Notes: generated by a model from the sequence alone, not told the origin. Shown: positions 27,001 through 34,335, numbered from the stretch's first letter. The stretch is DNA of 64,000 nucleotides from Bacteroides congonensis (GCF_900130125.1 NZ_FQXY01000009.1:1-64000), one strand, 5' to 3'. A program made the numbers and translations.

Positions 27001-30000
27001 TGAAACTCTTCCTCAACGGTGAGGAAGTCGCCTGCCTTGGTTATGTTCCGGGCAGCGGCTCCCTGATTCAGACCAAATATATAACGATGGACGGCAGGCT
27101 GGGTGATTTGTACCTTTATTACATGATGGCCTGGAACTCTTATATGGAATGGGCACAGGCGTTCAAGAACTACCTTGTCCGTCTGACCGATACGGAGGTA
27201 ATGGTGAAGGAATACGCCTTTGAGGACGTCCTTAAAAGCCAGACAGCCGAGGGTAGTACCCAAAGCCGCCCGTCGGCTGCCGAAATCTATTCACGCGGTA
27301 TGCCTTACATTGTCGAATGCCCCTATGAAGGCTCCGATATAGAAGCACTGGACGGCACCACTTCCACCAGTACGAAGATATACATCACGCTCTATTACTT
27401 TGACCCCGAACGCCCGTGGCGTAACTTCAAGGCCATGAGTGTCCAAACCCGCAACCAGGGAACCACCTCTGCCAAACGCCCGGTCAAGAATAAACGCTAC
27501 TACCTCGCCAAGAGCAAAGGCAAAAACAAGGACACTCGAATCATACTACTTAATCCGGACGATACGACGGAGGAAGGACGCCGTGCAATAGCCTTGGCCG
27601 CCATCAACAAAGTACAGGTCGGTGATAATACAATCCCGGTTGATGTCATTACCGTAAAAGTCGATTACTCCGATTCCGGCAATGCGAACGACTGCGGCGC
27701 CTGTGAAATGATGAACGTTACATACCGTGCCTTGGGTGGTAACTATATGACACCTGTCCAACGTGCATTTGACGGAACATTTGACAGCGGTGACTTGCAT
27801 ATCGAAGACTTGCAGATGAACCACTCTACCGCCAATCACCCGGTAGCCACCTATCGGTGTAAGGATGACAGCCTGCAAAACGTCTATTTCCATGCCAAAG
27901 GCAACTGGAAAGAAGACAAAGGGGAACAGTTCGCCCTCGGCTTCAAAGATACCCCCGGCTATAACAAAGGTTGCCTGAATTATGGTGACTTCATAGAGTT
28001 CTTTGGTACTCCTGACGAAACTTTAGACGCAATTGAGATACGCTTCAAACAGACTGACGGACTCGATACGGACAGCGTGTACCTGCTTTCCCTGTATTGC
28101 GGTAGTTCGTACCGGATAATGAGGTATCAGGACAGCTCATGGAAAAAGCAGTCCGGTTCCATGAAGTATGAAAACGGCAAATGGAATGTCACCGGTGACG
28201 TCCTGAATCCGGTTGAAGGTTTCGAACTTCTTAACTACCAAGGTATGGACTGGTTTCAGGGCGTCGGTTCTGTTCAGGACATGATGGCCATGAAAACGGA
28301 CAAGTCCTCATGGGTTCAAAAACTCGTGGATAACGGAACTATCTCTGCTGATACCTTCCCGGCATGGACTTACTACTTTGAATCGCTTGTCGATGATGAC
28401 CAGCTCGCCATTGATTACGCTTTGGGTAAGAAAGTGCCCTATAACCTCTACCGATGGTTGCGTTTCTGTGATTCCTGCGATTACTCCAAAGGCGGGAACT
28501 GGCAAAGAACATGGAAGGAAAACCTGTATAAATACGCCTGCCCAGAAAGTGTCTTGAGTTATGACATCTTCACCGACTACCTTGCCGCCACTGACCAACG
28601 CGCCAAGAATATGCAGCCGATGTGGTTCTTGGAAGAGTATGCTTCCGTAACAGACGGTGTGTACAGCTCCGAGGATGCCATGCGCATGTACCTGAATAAA
28701 ATCTATGACTGCGATACGCTCAATAGCAAGGACAACGACGGTGGTTGCACGGTTGATGCCGAGGTGGACCCCAACCGGACGAGCGATGAAACATTCACTA
28801 ACCCTTATGCTGGCTACGGCTCCGTTCTGTTTAATAACATCTATCTCCAGCAAGTAGTGTGGACTGACTCATCCGGTACGGAACTCTCCCTGCGTACCGT
28901 TGCCGCCGCCATGCGTAACGTTCAGGCGACCATTGACGGCGTCACCCTGCACCCGTTCTCACCCGAAGGAGCTACGCATTTCTTCATTGACAAACGGCTC
29001 AAAAAATGGCAGAAACTGGTTAGTTCTTACGACGGTGAACGGAAATACATCTCCTATACCGCCACCTCTGATGCTATTTACTTCTATGCCCTGCAAGGTC
29101 TTGGACTTACCGCCCTTCCGTCTTTCATCGAAAGACGTTGGCGTATTCGTGACGGCTATTTCCAAACCGGTGATTTCTTCAGCGGTGTAATTTCCGGGCG
29201 CGTATCTTCCAAATCAAACGCCACCATCCGGATTGTCGCTGCTAAAAACGGTTACTTCGGTGTCGGCAATGACGCTAGCGGCAACCTTTCCGAAAGCTGC
29301 TTCCTTGAAGCGGGCGAAGAATATGTATTCACCAACTTCTCACATGAGGAAGGCGCCTTGCTGTATATCTATCAGGCTGACCGCATGAAGCTGCTCGACC
29401 TGTCTGAAATCTCCCTGTCAAGTACGGTGAGCTTCTCCGCCATGCAACTTGTGGAAACCCTTATCTTGGGCTCTGACACCCATACAGAACAATCCATCGG
29501 TTCTTACGCACCGCTTACCTCGCTGAACTGCGGCGAAATGCCCTTCCTCGTATCACTCGATATCCGGAACACACAAATCGCTACGCTCGTTACCGACAAA
29601 TGCCCACGTATCGCCCATATCAATGCGTCCGGTAGCAAACTGGAGAACATCACTCTTGCAGAGACTTCTCCGATTAATGACATCTCTCTTCCACCAACAA
29701 TGACAAGCCTCCGTTTTGTCGGTCTTCCTGAACTGACCTATACCGGTCTTTCCGCCCCGTCCGGCCTGCAAATAGAATCCATGCCGAACGTCCAACGCCT
29801 GCGTCTTGAAACGTCGCCTCAACTTGACGCCATTCAGATGCTCCGTGACGTCCTCGCTTCACAAGCGGCATCCCGTAAACTTTCCATGCTCCGTATCTCG
29901 AACATGACCCTGAAGGCTGACGGCTCCGAGCTTCTTGCCATTCTCGAATATGGAGTCGCCGGTATGGATGAGGACGGTAACAGACAGGATAAACCGGTAG

Positions 30001-30281
30001 TCAACGGCACGTATGAACTGACAGTTATCCGTGAAACGGATGAAATCGAATCCCTTGAATCCGGTATCGACGGCCTTGTCATCCTTACCGTCATAGATGC
30101 CTACATCGACCTGATCAACTGGTTCAATAATGAGTCTTATGGCGGGGAACCGTACTACGATAACGTAACGCTGGACAACATCAATGAAGTCCTTGAATAT
30201 TATAACGGCGAAACCTACGAAGAATATCTCGAACGGTTTGCTGAAGACAATATGGATATTAATGATTTAATAAACAAGTAA
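24099..30281 (+). CDS. Giant tail-fibre protein with LamG-like and leucine-rich regions
   Basis: 2,060 residues. Residues 1-220 look like a phage attachment region. From about 480 to 800 there are repeated Ig-like beta domains (FTAYFTAAGTRKFKLIATDESGN). About 810-1,010 resembles a laminin-G/concanavalin sandwich (YNFDFSSRTNQETDHSIVSG; GDLYLYYMMAWNSYMEWAQ). Residues 1,010-1,700 are a long beta and aromatic-rich region of unknown fold. About 1,780-1,935 shows leucine-rich-repeat-like spacing (LTSLNCGEMPFLVSLDIRNTQ). The end is acidic. Together these suit binding of host surface glycans or proteins. GC content rises abruptly near 24,760, inside the gene, and stays high through the lectin genes. 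It ends 2 bases before the first lectin-fold gene. Confidence 0.75.
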   Translation: MRIMTETEKQQIVSLVLQALKTNSLTIEQLTDTTELSKDMYVEVSGGRKISIDLLSSTIAKMVNGDFDALVKNVNKIAKDLSDGDTELLKRLTGVSDKSSPLTDPFKSIGTFTAIGSFKDKLKTMYSGDSSIGNYRCILSVDSSKIPVNIQIERLELDRVCQSFTSCIQLATMSDNAEGVYLGTVCTISRIGIVSGGSVTWDKWTSVISDFEERIGKANGIAPLNEESKVPSECLPEPLSLGEGEEEAFPGNRGKSLEDTMKNIPSDIIKPGSFSVLSDASYLNVYFKKVSKTTGKETDDSFRLPSATLEQAGLLSAEDKQALEDMKNGTPDDDVTHPVVIVDEIAPLSNGYYTLETAIAAIVSYQQESGINYERTGLIITYKTGEYEMETRQFQGAVSDFATPSLWKPFGNGGGGSVVETSDEPAEGGKDAFSTGGAYAYVPANLDVNVETEGIVKLQMKNAAGETLGDEVQFAIGTGGGGQTGGTIVAIAFQSTPVYGSYGSTLRTFAAIRSVTSNGVESSDNLIEKLELVDRESGLTVWTETVNKASSGDMKDFSFELDFTAYFTAAGTRKFKLIATDESGNTGSKNVNVTAVDITCTCVQVLNYTPETLLTPTTESFSLPLYKFGNNTSDKGISAQVDIKINGEWQSLSTAVVNDNYSHSVVIRPASLGLEHGTYPLRIQGTDVASGVKGNVIYTAVMVIDPNSSTPLVALRYDDKNGGVVRLYETVELDVACYDPLEMTLPVSVKANDVQVTQIAASRNKTYQVKQQLQGYKADGTDTVNYTAVCKDVTSEPVRVTVSGSAIDAAIKEGSIYNFDFSSRTNQETDHSIVSGNYEMKVDGANWTTNGFGTFLGENCLRVAENVGVSLNHAPFAGSSIESNGAAIQFAFASKNVTNDDALLLGCYDETSGAGFYVTGRVVGIFCNNGVSRREERAYRQGEKITVAVVVEPASNYVERDGTRYSMMKLFLNGEEVACLGYVPGSGSLIQTKYITMDGRLGDLYLYYMMAWNSYMEWAQAFKNYLVRLTDTEVMVKEYAFEDVLKSQTAEGSTQSRPSAAEIYSRGMPYIVECPYEGSDIEALDGTTSTSTKIYITLYYFDPERPWRNFKAMSVQTRNQGTTSAKRPVKNKRYYLAKSKGKNKDTRIILLNPDDTTEEGRRAIALAAINKVQVGDNTIPVDVITVKVDYSDSGNANDCGACEMMNVTYRALGGNYMTPVQRAFDGTFDSGDLHIEDLQMNHSTANHPVATYRCKDDSLQNVYFHAKGNWKEDKGEQFALGFKDTPGYNKGCLNYGDFIEFFGTPDETLDAIEIRFKQTDGLDTDSVYLLSLYCGSSYRIMRYQDSSWKKQSGSMKYENGKWNVTGDVLNPVEGFELLNYQGMDWFQGVGSVQDMMAMKTDKSSWVQKLVDNGTISADTFPAWTYYFESLVDDDQLAIDYALGKKVPYNLYRWLRFCDSCDYSKGGNWQRTWKENLYKYACPESVLSYDIFTDYLAATDQRAKNMQPMWFLEEYASVTDGVYSSEDAMRMYLNKIYDCDTLNSKDNDGGCTVDAEVDPNRTSDETFTNPYAGYGSVLFNNIYLQQVVWTDSSGTELSLRTVAAAMRNVQATIDGVTLHPFSPEGATHFFIDKRLKKWQKLVSSYDGERKYISYTATSDAIYFYALQGLGLTALPSFIERRWRIRDGYFQTGDFFSGVISGRVSSKSNATIRIVAAKNGYFGVGNDASGNLSESCFLEAGEEYVFTNFSHEEGALLYIYQADRMKLLDLSEISLSSTVSFSAMQLVETLILGSDTHTEQSIGSYAPLTSLNCGEMPFLVSLDIRNTQIATLVTDKCPRIAHINASGSKLENITLAETSPINDISLPPTMTSLRFVGLPELTYTGLSAPSGLQIESMPNVQRLRLETSPQLDAIQMLRDVLASQAASRKLSMLRISNMTLKADGSELLAILEYGVAGMDEDGNRQDKPVVNGTYELTVIRETDEIESLESGIDGLVILTVIDAYIDLINWFNNESYGGEPYYDNVTLDNINEVLEYYNGETYEEYLERFAEDNMDINDLINK

Positions 30282-30283
30282 CT

Positions 30284-31072
30284 ATGACTAATGAACAAAG
30301 CGCCACGCTGCTTCGCTTGAACAAACAGGCACAAGTAGCAGCACTGAACGCCGTTGGATTCTCGGATATCACCGAGAATTCCCGTGCATCTGAATTTGGA
30401 CAACGTATCAAGTGGGCCGCCGGGCTTCTTGACCTCTGTCTTGCCTGTAACCGCATCTCTGATAACTCCAAGGCATACTTTACCGCTGCCGAATGGAACT
30501 CCCTAACCGCTGCCAACAAACAACTGTACATCAAACGTGGGCTTCGTATCCGTGCCCATGGACACTCCTTCGTAATCGCCGCTCAGGAGTGTTATAATGC
30601 CGACATGACTACTACCTTCTATTGGGGCGGTCAGGGCAAAGCCATAGACGGCCTGAACCAAAAAGGACTGGGTGCCATGTACGGCTGCTTCACGGGTGAG
30701 GAAGATACCGACCTGATTATCACTACTCTGAAAGACCAAAATAATAGTGGTGTGATCGGTGCGCCAGCTGCCGAAGCCGCCCGCGCCTACCGTGCCTACA
30801 CTTTGGAAAGTGACGGTATCGAAGACGAATCCAACTGGTTCCTTCCGTCATCCGGTCAAATGCTTCTGATGTACCGCTACCGTGATAAAATCAATGAGAT
30901 GATGCGTACCTTTTGGAGCAGTGATTCCATGCTGATGACCGATAAGTATTATTGGTCAAGTACGATTTGGGATAATAATTCCGCCTGGACTTTCGAACTG
31001 AATACCGGACGTATTACGAACCAAAACAAAAATTCAAATCTTCTCCATGTGAGAGCTGTTGCTTCTGAATAG
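30284..31072 (+). CDS. C-type-lectin-fold tail protein without a template match
   Basis: 262 residues, homologous along its length to the next protein. Shared segments include LNKQ.QVAAL, FTA.EWNS, GAPAAE.ARAY.A.TLESDGIED and YYWSST. The C-terminus (NSAWTFELNTGRITNQNKNS, then HVRAVASE) aligns with the variable region of the neighbour but is not similar to the template at the DNA level. The fold is the sulfatase-modifying/C-type-lectin type used by DGR targets. It may be a fixed receptor-binding or structural partner of the variable protein, or a former target now uncoupled. The gene starts 2 bases after the fibre stop. Confidence 0.75.
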   Translation: MTNEQSATLLRLNKQAQVAALNAVGFSDITENSRASEFGQRIKWAAGLLDLCLACNRISDNSKAYFTAAEWNSLTAANKQLYIKRGLRIRAHGHSFVIAAQECYNADMTTTFYWGGQGKAIDGLNQKGLGAMYGCFTGEEDTDLIITTLKDQNNSGVIGAPAAEAARAYRAYTLESDGIEDESNWFLPSSGQMLLMYRYRDKINEMMRTFWSSDSMLMTDKYYWSSTIWDNNSAWTFELNTGRITNQNKNSNLLHVRAVASE

Positions 31073-31097
31073 CATTAACCTAAAATTATATAATAAA

Positions 31098-31907
31098 ATG
31101 GATAAAAATATCGCTAACGCAATGCTTATGCGCCTGAATAAACAAGACCAAGTTGCAGCTTTGCAATCAATCGGTTTTACAACCGTCAATGAAAATACCC
31201 CCGCAAGCGACATCGCCAAATATATGCAATGGTCAGGTACGCTTCTTGACCTTTCTTTGGCTACGCTCCGGATTGAAGACGGTGAACAAGTCTTTTTCAC
31301 GGCTTCCGAATGGAACTCCATGAGCGCGAATAATCGCTCCAAGTATATCCGTATCGGCATCCGACTTCGCGCCGAATGCCACCAGTTCATTATCGCCAAA
31401 AGCGACTGCGTTGACGCAGGCGGCAATAAAACGTTCAAATGGGGTGGCTACGGAACTGACCTACGCGGCCTGAAAAACTACGGCAGTGGTAACCAAGGAC
31501 TCTATGATACCTTTGACGGCAAGGAAAATACCGATGTTATAATAGAAACCCTTGCAGGCGTCAAGGACACCCAGGGAACTGTCGGCGCCCCTGCCGCCGA
31601 AGTTGCCAGAGCCTATAAAGCCTGTACGCTTGAATCTGACGGAATTGAAGATACAACCGTGTGGAACCTGCCCGCACTGGGTGAACTTATGCTTATGGCC
31701 AAGTATAAAACCGAAATCAATGAGCTCATAACTTCTATGTTTGGTAATCAAAATATATTTACAAACGACTGGTATTGGTCTAGTACCGAATACGACGCTT
31801 CCAGCAGTTGGTACGTGAGCTTCGGCAGCGGCTTCGTCAACACGAACGGCCGCCAGTGCGCGTACCGGGTTCGTCCCCTCGCCGCAATAAACACTTTATC
31901 CCTTTAA
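31098..31907 (+). CDS. DGR target: variable C-type-lectin-fold protein
   Basis: 269 residues from ATG 31098; an upstream in-frame TTG at 31059 lies inside the previous gene and is not used here. The N-terminal 60 residues repeat the paralogue pattern (LMRLNKQDQVAALQSIGF). The lectin fold ends with DWYWSSTEYDASSSW, followed by residues 234-263, which are encoded by the variable repeat, and RVRPLAA as the conserved closing strand. Eight of ten template asparagine codons are changed here: Y, S, G, S, F, G, C and Y. The protein should sit at the fibre tip and bind a host receptor, with the variable residues forming the ligand surface. Confidence 0.88.
   Translation: MDKNIANAMLMRLNKQDQVAALQSIGFTTVNENTPASDIAKYMQWSGTLLDLSLATLRIEDGEQVFFTASEWNSMSANNRSKYIRIGIRLRAECHQFIIAKSDCVDAGGNKTFKWGGYGTDLRGLKNYGSGNQGLYDTFDGKENTDVIIETLAGVKDTQGTVGAPAAEVARAYKACTLESDGIEDTTVWNLPALGELMLMAKYKTEINELITSMFGNQNIFTNDWYWSSTEYDASSSWYVSFGSGFVNTNGRQCAYRVRPLAAINTLSL
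31797..31887 (+). repeat. DGR variable repeat (VR), 91 bp
   Basis: It matches the template at 32,554-32,644 over 91 bases with 12 differences, all at template adenines (AAC to TAC, AGC, GGC, TTC or TGC). The last 24 or so bases (GGGTTCGTCCCCTCGCCGCA) are GC-rich and identical, as expected for the initiation-of-mutagenic-homing part. The repeat lies in the last 37 codons of the target gene. Confidence 0.95.
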
Positions 31908-31936
31908 TTCTTTATCCCTTAGAGAGTTATCTAAAT

Positions 31937-31960
31937 AAAAGCCCCGGCAGGGGCTTTTTA
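31937..31960 (+). terminator. Hairpin after the VR: terminator and possible DGR cruciform
   Basis: AAAAGCCCC (31937-31945) and GGGGCTTTT (31950-31958) form a 9-bp stem with loop GGCA, followed by TAG. It can terminate the fibre operon. The loop also fits the GRNA loop pattern that I recall for the hairpin needed in target recognition by the Bordetella phage DGR. Here it lies 50 bp beyond the VR, further than in that phage. The dual role is inference. Confidence 0.8.
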
Positions 31961-31982
31961 GTTTCACTTTTTTGAGCTAAAA

Positions 31983-32014
31983 TTGTGTTAATTGCTTTAC
32001 AGTTATTAACTTTG
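31983..32014 (+). promoter_or_regulatory. Host-type promoter of the avd-TR-RT operon
   Basis: TTG (31983-31985), a 21-bp spacer and TAACTTTG (32007-32014) match the Bacteroidetes vegetative promoter. The start site would be near 32,021, giving a leader of about 33 bases before the avd ATG (32,054). It follows the operon terminator directly. Confidence 0.65.
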
Positions 32015-32053
32015 CGCCCTCTAATACATACATTAAAATATTAAAAAATTAAC

Positions 32054-32461
32054 ATGGCACTTACACAAGACCTTCCTATATCAAATTCGATGTATAAGCT
32101 TCTGAACCTTATCATTGATGCCCGGCAACAATTCCCCAAGGCGTTCCGGTATGAATTTGGTACGGAGTTGATGATGCTTGCCGTTCATTGTTGCGAATAT
32201 ATCCGTTATGCAAATACAGATATGAACCTTGAGCACCGTGCAGATTATCTGATGAAGTTTTTGTGTGAGTTTGATGCATTGAAATTACTGCTAAGAGTGT
32301 GTGAAGAACGACATTTGACCAGCCTGACTCAAACTGCCGAAATCTGTCTGCTTGCAGAGAGCATCGGTAAGCAAAGTACCGGTTGGTACAAAAAAACGGT
32401 TGCAGATCTCCAACGGCAAAAAGCTAACGGATCGCAACAAGTCGCAAAGCCGGAGTCATAA
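32054..32461 (+). CDS. avd: Avd-like accessory protein of the DGR
   Basis: 135 residues, almost all helical, with four amphipathic helices (SMYKLLNLIIDARQQFPKAF; FGTELMMLAVHCCEYIRYA; YLMKFLCEFDALKLLLRVC; TQTAEICLLAESIGKQSTG). It has a basic, polar C-terminus. This matches the four-helix-bundle Avd family, related to the proteins encoded in 23S rRNA intervening sequences. Avd forms a pentamer that binds the reverse transcriptase and the DGR RNA and is required for mutagenic retrohoming. Position between target and RT, with its own promoter, fits. The TR begins 93 bases after its stop. Confidence 0.85.
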   Translation: MALTQDLPISNSMYKLLNLIIDARQQFPKAFRYEFGTELMMLAVHCCEYIRYANTDMNLEHRADYLMKFLCEFDALKLLLRVCEERHLTSLTQTAEICLLAESIGKQSTGWYKKTVADLQRQKANGSQQVAKPES

Positions 32462-32475
32462 TCGCCAAGGGGATT

Positions 32476-33897
32476 ATGAGTGAGCAATTAGAATTATTTA
32501 TTGGGCATCCCCCCGGTGATGAGCCGGGAAAGACTAAGATAGCGGATGCAACGGCTTCCAGCAGTTGGAACGTGAACTTCAACAACGGCAACGTCAACAC
32601 GAACAACCGCCAGAACGCGAACCGGGTTCGTCCCCTCGCCGCAACAGGTAATATAATCTATGACATACTTCTTAGCAGTATTTTCGAAGCATCCGAAGAT
32701 TGTGCCAGGCAGAAAAGAACGAGTACGGATTGTGTTGAGTTCTATAATGATTATCAGTCTGCATTGGTGCGGCTATGGTATTCTATTATTTACGGTGAAT
32801 ATGTACCGGACTTTTCAAAAGTATTCATACGGACTTACCCGGTATATCGGGAGGTTTTTGCCGCCGCTTTCATTGATCGTGTTGTCCATCACTGGATCGC
32901 TCTTCGTATCGAGCCGATTTTAGAGGAACGTTTTCGGGAACAAGGGAACGTCTCGAAGAACTGCCGGAAAGGTGAGGGATGTCTGTCTGCCGTGCACTAT
33001 CTGAATAACATGATAGTCGAGGTCAGTGAGAATTATACTGCCGATGCGTACATTTTCAAAGATGACCTGTTCAGTTTCTTCATGTCTATCTCGAAATCGT
33101 TGGTATGGGAAATGCTGAACATATTCGTAAGGGACAATTATAAAGGCGATGATATTGAATGTCTGCTTTACCTTCTAGCCGTTACTATCTTTCATTGTCC
33201 ACAAAATAAGTGTATCAGACGCTCTCCCGTCTCCATGTGGGACAGACTTCCCAGTAATAAAAGTCTGTTTCATAATGATCCTGACAGGGGAGTGGCTATC
33301 GGGAACCTGCCGTCACAACTCATAGCCAACTTCCTGGCGTCTGTATATGATTATTTCGTGATGGAAATACTGGGATTCATATATTATGTACGCTTTGTTG
33401 ATGACTTTTGTATCGTGGTGAAATCTCCGGAAGAAATATTGTCCAAAGTCCATCTTCTTGATGGTTTCCTGAAAGAACAGCTCCTTTTACGGTTGCATCC
33501 GAAGAAACTGTATCTTCAGCATTATAAAAAAGGAGTCTTGTTTGTAGGGGCGTTCATTTTGCCTGGTAGAATTTATGTATCTAACAGGGTGGTTGGTAAC
33601 ACATATAACGCTGTCAGGAAATTTAATAGAATAGCTGAAAATGGATTTGCAGAAGCGTATGTTGAGAAGTTTGTGAGTACGATGAACTCTTATTATGGCC
33701 TGATGAAACACTTTGCAACGTACAATATCCGCCGTAAAATTGCAGCGATGTTGCTTCCTGAATGGTGGGAATATGTTTATATCGAAGGACATTTTGAAAA
33801 GTTTGTATTGAAGAATAAATATAACCATAGAAAACAACTAATTAAACATATCAAAAAACATGGATCAAAAAAATATCTTACCGCGTGGGATTGCTAA
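32476..33897 (+). CDS. DGR reverse transcriptase, TR encoded in its N-terminus
   Basis: 473 residues from ATG 32476 (AAGGGGA seven bases upstream). Residues 27-56 are the translation of the template repeat and look like the lectin C-terminus (SSSWNVNFNNGNVN). The conserved RT starts near residue 59. Motif A is KDDLFSFF (195-202). IGNLPSQ (275-281) is the DGR-class form of the usual QGxxxSP motif. The active site is YVRFVDDF (304-311). A basic thumb-like end follows. The enzyme would copy TR RNA with adenine errors and pass the cDNA to the VR. No in-frame ATG lies between the TR and the RT core, so the TR appears to be translated as part of the protein. Confidence 0.93.
   Translation: MSEQLELFIGHPPGDEPGKTKIADATASSSWNVNFNNGNVNTNNRQNANRVRPLAATGNIIYDILLSSIFEASEDCARQKRTSTDCVEFYNDYQSALVRLWYSIIYGEYVPDFSKVFIRTYPVYREVFAAAFIDRVVHHWIALRIEPILEERFREQGNVSKNCRKGEGCLSAVHYLNNMIVEVSENYTADAYIFKDDLFSFFMSISKSLVWEMLNIFVRDNYKGDDIECLLYLLAVTIFHCPQNKCIRRSPVSMWDRLPSNKSLFHNDPDRGVAIGNLPSQLIANFLASVYDYFVMEILGFIYYVRFVDDFCIVVKSPEEILSKVHLLDGFLKEQLLLRLHPKKLYLQHYKKGVLFVGAFILPGRIYVSNRVVGNTYNAVRKFNRIAENGFAEAYVEKFVSTMNSYYGLMKHFATYNIRRKIAAMLLPEWWEYVYIEGHFEKFVLKNKYNHRKQLIKHIKKHGSKKYLTAWDC
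32554..32644 (+). repeat. DGR template repeat (TR), 91 bp
   Basis: It contains ten AAC codons (in RT frame) placed at the exposed positions of the lectin loop. AAC gives the widest amino-acid range under adenine mutagenesis without making stop codons. The repeat shares phase with the VR, so both read through the same codons. It lies inside the first 57 codons of the RT gene, and about 60 bases of RT leader precede it. Confidence 0.95.
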
Positions 33898-34138
33898 GCC
33901 TATCGAGCAACAGCCGGACGGAACTTGGATTGTACGTCATCACTTCCGGGTGGTTGGTACCAGTGAGAATGGTGAAGAACTGGTAACTTTTGCCAGTTCG
34001 GAATATCCCGAGAAACCTACCTTGCAACAGATTCAAAGAAGTATTGACCGTTATCGGGTGTGTCTAACAATGTATGGAGATACAATTTCAGACGAAATAG
34101 AAAAGGTTGATCTTTCCGTGTATATGTTTACGGATTAA
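33860..34138 (+). CDS. Small hypothetical protein after the DGR
   Basis: 92 residues, starting 38 bases inside the 3' end of the RT gene and ending 22 bases before a terminator. The sequence has a beta-rich start (GIAKPIEQQPDGTWIVRHHFRVVG) and an acidic helix (LQQIQRSIDRYRVCLTMYG). Its place in the avd-RT transcript raises the chance of a DGR-related or lysis-related role, but no family is recognised. Coupling to RT by overlap supports translation. Confidence 0.55.
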   Translation: MDQKNILPRGIAKPIEQQPDGTWIVRHHFRVVGTSENGEELVTFASSEYPEKPTLQQIQRSIDRYRVCLTMYGDTISDEIEKVDLSVYMFTD

Positions 34139-34160
34139 TAGTTCAATCTGTTGGTTGTTT

Positions 34161-34188
34161 AGGGGTGCTTATCAAGCATCCCTTTTTT
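34161..34188 (+). terminator. Terminator of the avd-RT operon
   Basis: AGGGGTGCTT (34161-34170) pairs with AAGCATCCCT (34174-34183), one G-T wobble, loop ATC, followed by TTTTTAT. A 10-bp stem directly after the 92-codon gene ends the DGR transcript. Confidence 0.85.
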
Positions 34189-34266
34189 ATTTATGGAAAA
34201 AGTGAAAATTATAATGTCTTGTTTTATAGATATTTATCATAGAATTGATTTCCAAGATTTTCCATT

Positions 34267-34300
34267 TTTGTAAAACTCGTTATTATACTCAATACATTTG
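34267..34300 (+). promoter_or_regulatory. Host-type promoter of the lysis cassette
   Basis: TTTG (34267-34270), a 22-bp spacer and TACATTTG (34293-34300) fit the Bacteroidetes promoter. The ATG of the first lysis gene (34336) is 36 bases on. The rest of 34,184-34,335 is AT-rich and carries no gene. Confidence 0.5.
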
Positions 34301-34335
34301 TTCCATACAGAATATTTTATTAATAATTAAACGCT

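Larger units (their letters stand above)
30284..33897 (+). other. Diversity-generating retroelement cassette
   Basis: Order: non-variable lectin-fold paralogue, lectin-fold target with variable repeat, hairpin, promoter, Avd-like gene, template repeat, reverse transcriptase. The essential parts of a DGR are therefore all present on one strand within 3.6 kb. The target is at the end of the tail-fibre operon, the usual arrangement for phage receptor-binding diversification. Activity is supported by adenine-only differences between repeats and an intact reverse transcriptase frame. Confidence 0.93.

Noticed and set aside
28308..28853. Long minus-strand frame inside the giant fibre gene
   Set aside because: Mirror frame caused by high GC and codon bias of the fibre gene; no start signals or family resemblance.
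30960..31072. Second VR in the upstream lectin-fold gene
   Set aside because: Protein-level similarity only; DNA does not match the TR, and differences are not limited to adenines.
32660..32923. Alternative start of the RT after the TR
   Set aside because: The ATG at 32660 is in another frame and does not encode RT motifs.
31098..33897. RT as a group II intron or retron enzyme
   Set aside because: The IGNLPSQ motif, the adjacent Avd, and paired TR/VR with adenine-only differences point to a DGR; no intron or retron RNA fold is seen.
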